From the NCBI RefSeq assembly GCF_938031315.1, contig NZ_CALHHT010000252.1:1-5618 (forward strand): a DNA stretch of 5,618 nt, read 5' to 3'. This document shows positions 1-5,506 of this stretch, piece by piece. The translations under genes were made by a program, and so were the position numbers. The notes beneath the pieces were generated by a model. That model saw nothing but the letters and a program-made list of their open reading frames with translations. It did not search any database and was not told the DNA's origin. The first letter of the stretch is position 1; every line of letters begins with the position of its first letter. Origin of the DNA: an uncultured Campylobacter sp. Lineage in GTDB: Bacteria > Campylobacterota > Campylobacteria > Campylobacterales > Campylobacteraceae.

Positions 1-199
1 AGAAAGGCTTTGAGCCGTCCTCGTAGCGAAATTTCATGAAATCATTGGGATGAGTTGCAAGGTGCGCGATCACGCGAAAGATATTCATCATATTGGAATG
101 ATCCCACTGATCGCACTTTCTAGCACGCAAGAAAATTACTATCGGGCAAGCCAAAATCCCAAGAATAAAGCTCGTCAGAAAAAGAATAAAATATCCCAT
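1..199 (-). CDS. Small N-terminally anchored membrane protein, C-terminus cut by window edge
   Basis: I do not recognise this gene. It begins with ATG at 199-197 and stays open for 66 codons to the left edge of the window, so its C-terminus is missing. A very strong ribosome-binding site, AGGAGGA at 210-204, lies just upstream and overlaps the TAG stop of the preceding DUF4376 gene. Residues 2-24 are almost entirely hydrophobic (motif ILGILACPIVIF) and form one membrane segment or uncleaved signal anchor. A basic patch follows (RARK), then a polar domain containing HSNMMNIFRVIAH and KFRYEDGSKPF. The N-out/C-in orientation suggested by the positive patch is an inference. It is the last gene seen in the tail operon. 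It could be a phage membrane or morphogenesis protein, but no family can be named from this fragment. Confidence 0.75.
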   Translation of the reverse strand, partial: MGYFILFLTSFILGILACPIVIFLRARKCDQWDHSNMMNIFRVIAHLATHPNDFMKFRYEDGSKPF

Positions 200-203
200 T
201 TGT

Positions 204-210
204 TCCTCCT
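204..210 (-). promoter_or_regulatory. Ribosome-binding site overlapping a stop codon
   Basis: AGGAGGA on the minus strand is a near-perfect Shine-Dalgarno sequence. It ends four bases before the ATG at 199, and the TAG stop of the preceding gene (211-209) shares bases with it. A ribosome finishing the DUF4376 gene would therefore sit on the start region of the next gene. This site is the main support for the small membrane gene at the left edge. Confidence 0.8.
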
Positions 211-754
211 ATACTTCAATCGTGTCCGTAAATTTGATAGCCTCAAGCTCCTTTGCGGTTTTTGCCTTCTCGATTGCGGTTTCATAGCCCCATTTCAGCA
301 CGTGTAGCTTCTGCCCGGCAATCTGAATGGCACGCTTGATCTTTTTGAGATCCTCTTGCCCGTTTATCTTTTTCATCGTATTGTCATACATCCTAAAACC
401 CCGCACCTCGAGGCTATCAAATATATCGATCATACTTCCGATATTCAGTAGATATTTATATCCGCCGTTGACGGCTCCAAAGTCTTTGATCTCAACCTTG
501 CAGCTCTCGCCCATTGCGTTCACCCATGCTGCGAGCTCATTGAGTTTGGCTTGTTTCAATTCGCTTATATCGGGATCCTCTATTTTTATGCTAGTTGCAA
601 GTGTTTTTGGGTCGATATGGGTAGCGCCAATATCAAGAGCCTTTGCCCACTGCTCCTCGTTTATCTCTACGTTGGGGGCAGGGATGCTTTCGTGTATTTC
701 GCTATCGTAGTATCCTAGAATTTTTGAATTTCCGTCATAGTGTACATATTTCAT
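209..754 (-). CDS. DUF4376-type phage protein, putative tail fibre assembly or accessory protein
   Basis: This is a soluble 181-residue protein encoded directly after the tail fibre. Residues 1-45 (YYDSEIHESIP, then EINEEQWAKAL) resemble the N-terminal part of phage tail fibre assembly-like proteins, which often carry an 'iP...i..e.W' pattern. Residues 70-175, from LNELAAWVNAM through GYKYLLNIGSM to HVLKWGYETA, resemble the DUF4376 domain found next to tail fibre genes in many proteobacterial phages. There is no signal peptide or membrane segment. The ATG at 754 has AAGGAG a few bases upstream, and the gene starts 11 bases after the fibre stop. The position immediately downstream of the fibre suggests a chaperone or fibre-attached role, but the biochemical function of DUF4376 is not established. 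The family call rests on recognised patterns, not a search. Confidence 0.8.
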   Translation of the reverse strand: MKYVHYDGNSKILGYYDSEIHESIPAPNVEINEEQWAKALDIGATHIDPKTLATSIKIEDPDISELKQAKLNELAAWVNAMGESCKVEIKDFGAVNGGYKYLLNIGSMIDIFDSLEVRGFRMYDNTMKKINGQEDLKKIKRAIQIAGQKLHVLKWGYETAIEKAKTAKELEAIKFTDTIEV

Positions 755-765
755 TCTCTCTCCTT

Positions 766-2022
766 TTAATATCCTATTGCAAACCAGAAAGCATCTCTTT
801 TTGGAAAATTCGAAGCATCGCTATCTACCGTTTGGTACTCTATAGTCATACCGGTTTTCGTAATATTTGCTACATACATTACCCCGCCTGCTTGACCCCA
901 AGAAGGGTCCGCAATATAAGTAGCGCTAGCATTTAGGCAAGCGTTAGGAAATGATATTGGAAATGTTAGATTTTTTCTAGCATCTTGTTCAAGGTCTTTC
1001 AGCTTGCCCCACTGCAGCATTATGCCGCTTGGCAACTTTGCGTAGCCGTTTTGTTGTTTTGAGCTTAAAAAGCCTGTAGAAAATACATCGAATACTGCTT
1101 TCTCACTTACCGCCGTATCGCTCAAGCTTCCCGTGATGGAATTCTTGAGTTTTACGATGCCCGCTTTTATCTCGGTAGCATATGGGGATTTGTCCACATT
1201 TGTGACCTCGAATACGTTTTTAACCTTTATTAGTATGATTACGCTCATATTGTATGGGCGGTTTTCAGAGGCTACTGGTACCACATTTGAAGCATCGAAA
1301 GACACTTTATAAACGGGGTCAGAAGTTCCGTCATTATACCCAGACCCCATAACTTCTGACATCTTAAAGGCTCCGTCTGCTCTCCTGATATCGTTGCTCA
1401 TAACTGCGAGCCAGCCTTGGATATTCCTGATAGCATCGTCTTGCGCTATACCGAGGCTTGCTGCATTGCCGCCCGTGCCGCGGATAAATTTGCCGTCGTT
1501 GAATTTCGGTAGATTAAAGTGCTCGCCGCTTCCGCCATAGGTATAGCCGATGACGTCGAATAGCTCGATATATTCAGATTTCTGAAGCCTCCTACCGTCT
1601 GCCGGAAGAAAGCCCGCCGGGGTAGTTCGATCGCTAGACCAAAGCAGATATGAGCCTATCTTCAGCCCGTCGCTAGCCTCGGATTTGAGGGCGTATTTAT
1701 CGGCGGCAAGCCCACCGAGTTTTGTGCTATCTGCCGCGGTTTCAGTTTTGTCGAGCTTTTCTGCGATAGTCGTACCCACAGAGGTAAACTTTTTATCCAC
1801 CTCGGTTTTTGAGTAGCTATCCTCAACGTCTCGCTTCTTCGCAAGGGCGGTATCTACGCTATTTTTATCGTTCTCGATCTGCTCTCTTAGATATCCCGTG
1901 CGATTAGCTAGCTGCTTGGCTTGCTTATTACTGATGCCGTCTATTCCGCCCACTACGGGATCGGTCACTTCGAGCTGATAAATCCCTTCTTCCCAGGTTT
2001 TTTCTTCTTTGATATTAGCCAT
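766..2022 (-). CDS. Phage tail fibre protein with collar domain and gp53-like C-terminal tip
   Basis: This is the receptor-binding fibre, attached to the baseplate through its N-terminus. In the 418-residue form, residues 10-50 hold the attachment segment (VVGGIDGISNKQ, then LANRTGYLREQIE) common at fibre N-termini. Residues 50-120 are a heptad-like stalk with YSKTEVDKKF and a KLGGLAADKY repeat-type motif. Residues 122-183 are a Phage Tail Collar domain (AGFLPADGRRL, ELFDVIGYTYGG, FNLPKFNDGKFIRG). ENRPYNMSVIILIKV at 253-267 closes the collar-associated region. Residues 281-312 resemble a phage tail-fibre repeat (YATEIKAGIVKL). Residues 326-418 match the gp53-like C-terminal domain (KLPSGIMLQWG, FPISFPNAC, terminal FWFAIGY). 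The ATG at 2022 is preferred over the one at 2034 because GGAG lies six bases before it, while the upstream ATG lacks a site. The start overlaps the stop of gene I by eight bases. Fibres of this sort are host-range determinants and recombine often. Confidence 0.93.
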   Translation of the reverse strand: MANIKEEKTWEEGIYQLEVTDPVVGGIDGISNKQAKQLANRTGYLREQIENDKNSVDTALAKKRDVEDSYSKTEVDKKFTSVGTTIAEKLDKTETAADSTKLGGLAADKYALKSEASDGLKIGSYLLWSSDRTTPAGFLPADGRRLQKSEYIELFDVIGYTYGGSGEHFNLPKFNDGKFIRGTGGNAASLGIAQDDAIRNIQGWLAVMSNDIRRADGAFKMSEVMGSGYNDGTSDPVYKVSFDASNVVPVASENRPYNMSVIILIKVKNVFEVTNVDKSPYATEIKAGIVKLKNSITGSLSDTAVSEKAVFDVFSTGFLSSKQQNGYAKLPSGIMLQWGKLKDLEQDARKNLTFPISFPNACLNASATYIADPSWGQAGGVMYVANITKTGMTIEYQTVDSDASNFPKRDAFWFAIGY

Positions 2023-2569
2023 TGTATGCTCCATAGTTGAATTGATTGTTATACTTTATCTGTCCATCGTGCTTGATCTGATTTGTCGAATGCTCGATCA
2101 GAGCTAGCACACACCTTGCGGGCGCCGCCGCTTTTGCTGCGGTCGCTATCGCCGCCGCCTTGCTCTTTGAAAGAGGAATGCTGCTTATGATGCTGTATTC
2201 GGCCCAGTGCGAATTTGAGCCGTAAAATCTGCTTCTATCATGTTTTATAGAGCCGTCATATTTCTGCCCTAAATTTCCCTCTACTATGATCGCTCCGCTA
2301 TCTATCGCATTCACCGCCTTTTTGACCGCATAGAAGGTGCCCGAATAGTAGTGGATTTTAAAGGCCTCCTTGATAAGTAGCCTTGCGCCGGTTTCATTAA
2401 GCCCGTCTATGTTCACATCCAGGCTATCTGCCAAAATCCCAAGAAGCGAAGCGGGGCAACTATCCGCCAGGATATTTATCGTGCCTATATCAAGCCCTGC
2501 AAGGCTGAAGCCAAAAAGATCGTCAAGCTTCTTGTCAAATTTTGGCTTTCCGCTCGGTAGGATACTCAT
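2015..2569 (-). CDS. I: Phage tail protein I (baseplate)
   Basis: This 184-residue protein corresponds to P2 gpI, a baseplate wedge-tip component that links J to the tail fibre. The pattern seen is an N-terminal region with a leucine/aspartate-rich PASLLGILADSLDVNIDGL at 39-57, then LLIKEAFKIHYYSGTFYAVKKAV at 64-86. The latter is the characteristic 'lh...GT..av..al' helix of the tail_P2_I family. IIVEG follows at 94-98. Residues 136-152 form an alanine-rich helix, and the last 20 residues repeat Tyr/Gly/Asn patterns (IKYNNQFNYGAYNG), a tail often seen at the fibre interface. The start overlaps the J stop in an ATGA junction, with AAAGG seven bases upstream. The length is close to that usual for the family. 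The fibre gene directly follows, as expected. Confidence 0.92.
   Translation of the reverse strand: MSILPSGKPKFDKKLDDLFGFSLAGLDIGTINILADSCPASLLGILADSLDVNIDGLNETGARLLIKEAFKIHYYSGTFYAVKKAVNAIDSGAIIVEGNLGQKYDGSIKHDRSRFYGSNSHWAEYSIISSIPLSKSKAAAIATAAKAAAPARCVLALIEHSTNQIKHDGQIKYNNQFNYGAYNG
2029..2032 (-). promoter_or_regulatory. Ribosome-binding site that decides the tail fibre start
   Basis: GGAG on the minus strand lies six bases before the ATG at 2022. The alternative in-frame ATG at 2034 overlaps this site and is preceded by an A/C/T-rich stretch with no purine-rich motif. The protein starting MANIKEEK is therefore more likely than the one starting four residues earlier. Confidence 0.65.
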
Positions 2570-3651
2570 AGATTAGCCTTTGCAAAGCTTAGTTCAAATT
2601 TGATTTTCACAAAGCTATCCACGTCCGCTTTTATGTCGGCGGCGGGCTGCTTTAAATTTACTCGATACACCCCCTCGCGGTGCAGAGTAGAATAGATATA
2701 GCTTAAATTTAGATCCTCGCCGAGGCTTAGGCTTGTCCTGCTTGCCTCGATTTCGCTTTGAACCCCCGCTTGTAAAAGCATATCTTTTAGCTCGAGCTCG
2801 GCTTTGATGACGGCGTTTATGACTTTGGCGTTTTCTACGACTACGGTATCGCAAAGCGGTCGCACCCGCTCGTCGCTCAGGTAGCTTTGCACATCCGCTC
2901 TCGTCTCTTCGCTCATATCGGTAGTTTTTAGATAGAGTTTTACGATACCGGGTCCTCCGTTTATCGCGCTTACTTCTTCTACCTTGGCGTTCGCGCTTAG
3001 CGCGTGATAGATATAGGCTTTCCTACTTCCCGCCGTAGAAAATCGCTCCAGCGAAAGCACGGCGCGATCGCGCAGTCTCTCGTCGTTCTCTTCATCTGCA
3101 CCGCCTTCAAAGCGCGATATTTGACGCGCCTTAAGCACGAATGAAAAAGGCGTTTGGATGAGCTCGCATTTTAGATCACTTTGCTTGACGAAGGTCTGCA
3201 AGACGCTATGACCCGTACCCTTTAGCTCCCCGGCAGCTATAACGATGTCATCTTTGATCGCGGCAAACTCGCCGGAGCTTGCGCACAAGATAGTGCCTTT
3301 CGGAATTAGTACGTCCGAATCGCGCGCCATACTTAGGGCGAATTCCACCTCCGCTACGGGCTTTTCGCCCTTTTTGCGCTCTATGCCGTACATCGCAACG
3401 ATATTATCCAGATCAGCCCCCTGCGCAAAAGGTAGCAGCATAGATTTTACGGCGCTATTTATGCGGGCTCGCAAAAGTAGCTCTCGATATGCGAGCGTTT
3501 CAAGCAGAGCCGAAAAGCGGTCGCTTTCAAGAAGCGAAATTTCATCGTCATTTAAAGAGCCTTTAAAGAGACTTTTAACGGCTTTTAAAATTTCATCGTA
3601 GCTAAGCTGCTCGATGACGTTCGGATAGGGTAAATTTTTTAAAAAGCTCAT
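2566..3651 (-). CDS. J: Baseplate assembly protein J
   Basis: This 361-residue protein matches the Baseplate_J family (P2 gpJ and Mu gp47, related to T4 gp6). These are wedge proteins that form the ring around the central spike. Visible family signatures are AYRELLLRARINSAVKSML at 54-72, AQGADLDNIVAMYGIER at 76-92, a beta-rich segment with VLIPKGTIL at 114-122, FEGGADEENDERLRDRAV at 181-198, and STAGSRKAYIYHALSA at 205-220. The C-terminal part includes RVRPLCDTVVV at 262-272. Full length is close to that of P2 J-type proteins (about 300-380). The ATG at 3651 overlaps the stop of W as ATGA and has GGAG seven bases upstream. Its own stop overlaps the start of I in the same way. No truncation or frameshift is seen. 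Confidence 0.95.
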   Translation of the reverse strand: MSFLKNLPYPNVIEQLSYDEILKAVKSLFKGSLNDDEISLLESDRFSALLETLAYRELLLRARINSAVKSMLLPFAQGADLDNIVAMYGIERKKGEKPVAEVEFALSMARDSDVLIPKGTILCASSGEFAAIKDDIVIAAGELKGTGHSVLQTFVKQSDLKCELIQTPFSFVLKARQISRFEGGADEENDERLRDRAVLSLERFSTAGSRKAYIYHALSANAKVEEVSAINGGPGIVKLYLKTTDMSEETRADVQSYLSDERVRPLCDTVVVENAKVINAVIKAELELKDMLLQAGVQSEIEASRTSLSLGEDLNLSYIYSTLHREGVYRVNLKQPAADIKADVDSFVKIKFELSFAKANL

Positions 3652-3932
3652 ATCTCTACTCCGATCTCTTTGCCGTTTGTTAGCATAATTTTAAAGCTGA
3701 GCTTGTGATCTTTAAAGCTTATGAGCTTCACTTCGTCGACCTGCACCCGCTTTTCCCAGCGCTGCACCGCTTCGATGACGAAGTAGCTCAAATCGGCGTG
3801 AAACTCATCATTGACCCGCCTATCGATCAGCTCAAAAAGGCGGCTGCCATATTCGGGCAGCATTACCCGCGAGCCGATAGGAGTGCTTAGAATATCTTTT
3901 ATGCTATCTTCTACGCTTACTAGGTATTTCAT
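3648..3932 (-). CDS. W: Baseplate wedge protein W (gp25-like)
   Basis: This 94-residue protein is of the GPW/gp25 family (P2 gpW, T4 gp25), a small baseplate wedge subunit that also nucleates contractile sheath assembly. Evidence is VEDSIKDILSTPIGSRVMLP at 7-26, followed by EYGSRLFELIDRR at 27-39, which is the family hallmark 'T..GsR.m.PeyGs.l.eLid'. A helix then leads to the sequence WEKR at 59-62. Most members carry the EPR motif here, so this protein has Lys instead of Pro. The gene begins one base after the V stop, with GAGGGA just upstream, and ends in a four-base overlap with J. Size is typical for the family. Order V-W-J is the standard P2 order. Confidence 0.94.
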   Translation of the reverse strand: MKYLVSVEDSIKDILSTPIGSRVMLPEYGSRLFELIDRRVNDEFHADLSYFVIEAVQRWEKRVQVDEVKLISFKDHKLSFKIMLTNGKEIGVEI

Positions 3933-3933
3933 C

Positions 3934-4539
3934 TCAATCCCTCGCTACTCCGCCGTTGGTATGGCTCGAAAGCGAGCCCCTGCCATCGCCTATATCGCCG
4001 CTTGCCTTGAGCGAGCCTGTGATATTGAGATCTCCGTTGATAAAAAAGCTTCCGTTTCCTCCGCCGCTTCCTGCGGTCGAGATTGAGCCTTGAATGACCG
4101 TATTTCCCAAAAGCTTGATATTTCCGCTTTGCACGGTCGTATCGTCCGCTTTCACATTCACCGATTTTGCGGTCAAGCTTGCGTTTTCGCAGGCGATATT
4201 GATCTGCTTTGGGCTTGAAATTTCAAGGCTGGAGTTAGCCGTATCGTAGCTCATCCTTACGCCGTCTTCAAAAGCGACGTGGATCTTTGTATCGGTCGCG
4301 CTCGCTTTGTGAGCGGTCTGATAGATACCGCGTAGGATCACGCCTGCGTTGAGCTCGCCCCGTACCGGCAGCACAAGCACCTGCTCGCCCACGCGGATCG
4401 GCGCAAAGCTTACGGCAAAGGAATTGGCGCAGGCTTGAAATACGGGCAAAAAGTCGGTAACCATATCGCCGATCGCAACCCTTGCGCGATCCCCGCCTAC
4501 TTCACTGACGATGCCGATCTCGTTTAGGTTATTGCTCAT
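3934..4539 (-). CDS. V: Baseplate assembly protein V, tail spike
   Basis: This is the membrane-piercing spike at the centre of the baseplate (P2 gpV and Mu gp45 type, a trimer in known relatives). Residues 5-75 (NEIGIVSEVGGDRARVAIG, then VRVGEQV-like RVGEQVLVLP and GVILRGIYQ) form the OB-fold domain. Residues 80-190 are repetitive and beta-prone (LEISSPKQINIA, LTAKSVNVKAD, GNIKLLGNTVIQGS, FFINGDLNITGSLKASGDI), as expected for a triple-stranded beta-helix, and include a glycine-rich stretch at 157-163. The tip reads SSHTNGGV at 191-198, with His193 but Asn195 where relatives have a second His. I chose the ATG at 4539, giving 201 residues, because AAGGAT lies seven bases upstream. ATGs at 4548 and 4563 lack properly spaced sites. 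The chosen start overlaps the preceding gene by 11 bases. Confidence 0.93.
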   Translation of the reverse strand: MSNNLNEIGIVSEVGGDRARVAIGDMVTDFLPVFQACANSFAVSFAPIRVGEQVLVLPVRGELNAGVILRGIYQTAHKASATDTKIHVAFEDGVRMSYDTANSSLEISSPKQINIACENASLTAKSVNVKADDTTVQSGNIKLLGNTVIQGSISTAGSGGGNGSFFINGDLNITGSLKASGDIGDGRGSLSSHTNGGVARD

Positions 4540-4822
4540 ATTGTTCATCCTTATTTCTATCATCTAGATCAAATTTATTTCTTATAAATCCGACTGCCAA
4601 ATCCAAAATTCCGCTGCCTTTAAAGGCGCCGATCCCGCAGATCGCAAGGCTAAGGCGCATATCTTTGCAGAAAAAGAAAGATATTTCATAAACGATGTAT
4701 GCGCTAAAACAGCCGTCCAATACTCGTTTGATAAAATTACCCGCGCCACGCTCGCCATACTTCAAAAAGGCCGTTACGCTGCCCGCAACGCCTGCAGCTA
4801 ATATATAGAGCAGATACTCCAT
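4529..4822 (-). CDS. Putative phage holin, three membrane segments
   Basis: This small 97-residue membrane protein probably forms the lysis hole that triggers cell death. Three hydrophobic segments are visible: residues 3-20 (YLLYILAAGVAGSVTAFL), 37-52 (around CFSAYIVYEISFFF) and 57-80 (LSLAICGIGAFKGSGILDLAVGFI). A basic loop (KYGERG, IKR) follows segment 1, and a strongly charged C-tail (DLDDRNKDEQYEQ) ends the protein. Small size, several membrane segments and a charged tail are typical of holins. The arrangement is reminiscent of LydA-type holins, though that family call is tentative. The ATG at 4822 has no strong ribosome-binding site and sits three bases after the stop of the upstream 60-residue gene, suggesting coupled translation. 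The 3' end overlaps gene V by 11 bases. An alternative is a membrane protein with another phage role. Confidence 0.75.
   Translation of the reverse strand: MEYLLYILAAGVAGSVTAFLKYGERGAGNFIKRVLDGCFSAYIVYEISFFFCKDMRLSLAICGIGAFKGSGILDLAVGFIRNKFDLDDRNKDEQYEQ
4547..4552 (-). promoter_or_regulatory. Ribosome-binding site that decides the gene V start
   Basis: AAGGAT on the minus strand lies seven bases before the ATG at 4539. The upstream in-frame ATG at 4548 overlaps this site, and the one at 4563 is preceded by AATTTGATCTAG, which has no Shine-Dalgarno match. The site lies inside the 3' end of the holin candidate, so V translation may be coupled to it. Confidence 0.6.
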
Positions 4823-4825
4823 GGC

Positions 4826-5008
4826 TCATACTTTAAAGGTTTTATATAGCGACGTAGGCGAAAAAAGAGCGCCGGTAATACCTATACAAAGCGACCAAAG
4901 AAGGAGCACTAAATTTTCGCTTCGTATAAAGTTGTCAAAGACTACGTAAAGCTCAAGATTGAATACTACTAAGACAAAAGCTCTAAGTAGATAAATCAAA
5001 GTTTTCAT
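4826..5008 (-). CDS. Small two-helix membrane protein in the lysis block
   Basis: I do not recognise a family. The 60-residue protein has two hydrophobic segments, about 4-24 (LIYLLRAFVLVVF and onward) and 33-49 (LVLLLWSLCIGITGALF), linked by a short charged loop (DNFIRSEN) and ending in a basic tail (YKTFKV). Two helices with both termini on the same side would fit a class II holin, antiholin or pinholin-like protein. That is inference from size, topology and position between the spanin pair and the three-helix holin candidate. The ATG at 5008 was chosen because GAGGAG lies six bases upstream and the junction with the upstream stop is TAATG. The longer frame starting at 5047 adds 13 charged residues that read through the spanin lipoprotein gene and is unlikely. 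Confidence 0.72.
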   Translation of the reverse strand: MKTLIYLLRAFVLVVFNLELYVVFDNFIRSENLVLLLWSLCIGITGALFSPTSLYKTFKV

Positions 5009-5229
5009 TACTCGCTCCTCGTGCAGTCTTTGGCTATCTCTTCGCATTTGAGAAAATACCTCACAAGCTCTTTATGCGCTTCAAAGCTGCCGTTTGCCGC
5101 AGGTTTAAGCGGCATTTTCAGATTGCAGCGCACAGGCACATAGACTTGCTTTATCTGTGGTTCCTTTGTGCTGCAACCAAATAGGCAAAGCACGCTAAAA
5201 AGCGCTATCAAGAAGTTTTTTATACGCAT
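5008..5229 (-). CDS. Rz1-like outer-membrane spanin lipoprotein
   Basis: This 73-residue precursor fits an o-spanin, the outer-membrane half of the complex that disrupts the outer membrane after the wall is cut. A basic start (MRIKN) leads into a hydrophobic signal (FLIALFSVLCL) and the lipobox LFGC. Signal peptidase II would cleave before Cys19 to leave a lipidated protein of 55 residues. The mature part has KQVYVPVRCNLKMPLKP at 27-43, a proline-containing pattern seen in spanin-like lipoproteins, and further cysteines at 35, 62 and 69. Unlike lambda Rz1, the mature part is not strongly proline-rich. The gene overlaps the 3' end of the Rz-like gene by 35 bases in another frame, a classic spanin arrangement. 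A GAGG motif lies about nine bases before the ATG. Confidence 0.83.
   Translation of the reverse strand: MRIKNFLIALFSVLCLFGCSTKEPQIKQVYVPVRCNLKMPLKPAANGSFEAHKELVRYFLKCEEIAKDCTRSE
5015..5020 (-). promoter_or_regulatory. Ribosome-binding site that decides the 60-residue gene start
   Basis: GAGGAG on the minus strand lies six bases before the ATG at 5008. It sits within the last codons of the spanin lipoprotein gene and supports the shorter start over the ATG at 5047. Confidence 0.65.
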
Positions 5230-5506
5230 TGAGTTGTGCCTCGCAACTTTTGTCTTTTATGTAAATTTTAGAAACGCTTTGGATCTTATCCTCGTTGCGG
5301 CGGCTTGCATTCACCTCAAGGGATTTGATCGCGGCGTTTTGCAGGCTTAGATTTAGCTCGCATTGCCCTAGCTGCGCCTTAAGCTTTGCATTTTCGGCGC
5401 TTAGCTGCGAAACATCGCTTTTAAGGCTTAAAATTTCGGCTCCGCATAATGCCGCTATTACCGCAAAAGCCGCCAGTATAAATTTAATGTTTAGCAAGAA
5501 GCCCAT
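5195..5506 (-). CDS. Rz-like inner-membrane spanin
   Basis: This 103-residue protein fits an i-spanin. Residues 5-23 form a single N-terminal membrane anchor (LNIKFILAAFAVIAALCGA) with a short cytoplasmic start. Residues 26-66 have a heptad-like run (LSLKSDVSQLSAENAKLKAQ and onward) that predicts a periplasmic coiled coil. The C-terminal part (IYIKDKSCEAQLNAYKKLL at 81-99) would reach the outer-membrane partner. Cys49 and Cys88 could form disulfides, which occur in several spanins. The ATG at 5506 has AAAGG six bases upstream and lies inside the end of the preceding frame, with a 23-base overlap. Its 3' end overlaps the lipoprotein gene. Sequence identity to lambda Rz is not visible, so the call rests on topology, coiled coil and partner arrangement. 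Confidence 0.83.
   Translation of the reverse strand: MGFLLNIKFILAAFAVIAALCGAEILSLKSDVSQLSAENAKLKAQLGQCELNLSLQNAAIKSLEVNASRRNEDKIQSVSKIYIKDKSCEAQLNAYKKLLDSAF

Noticed and set aside
50..307. Plus-strand open frame of 85 residues at the left edge.
   Set aside because: It runs antisense to two better supported minus-strand genes, has no ribosome-binding site, and its composition is not protein-like. The other plus-strand frames in the window are likewise antisense shadows of the tail genes.
766..2034. Possible invertible fibre segment, as in Mu or P1 type host-range switching.
   Set aside because: No inverted repeats flanking the fibre tip, no second alternate tip in opposite orientation and no invertase gene are visible in the window.
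150..2445. A 16-base direct repeat (gccaaaatcccaagaa) at 150-165 and again at 2430-2445.
   Set aside because: Both copies fall within genes and encode the same hydrophobic LGILA stretch in frame. Shared codons for a common helix motif explain it, and flanking bases diverge at once, so no attachment site or recombination arm is supported.
2578..2587. Perfect 10-base palindrome ctttgcaaag near the end of gene J.
   Set aside because: It lies inside the J coding sequence with no loop or T-run, is short, and contains the ribosome-binding region for gene I. It is too weak for an operator or terminator call.
2615..2854. Minus-strand frame of 79 residues, very rich in Arg and Lys.
   Set aside because: It lies wholly within gene J in another frame, and its basic composition is what an off-frame reading of this GC-richer stretch would give. 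No ribosome-binding context or family resemblance is seen.
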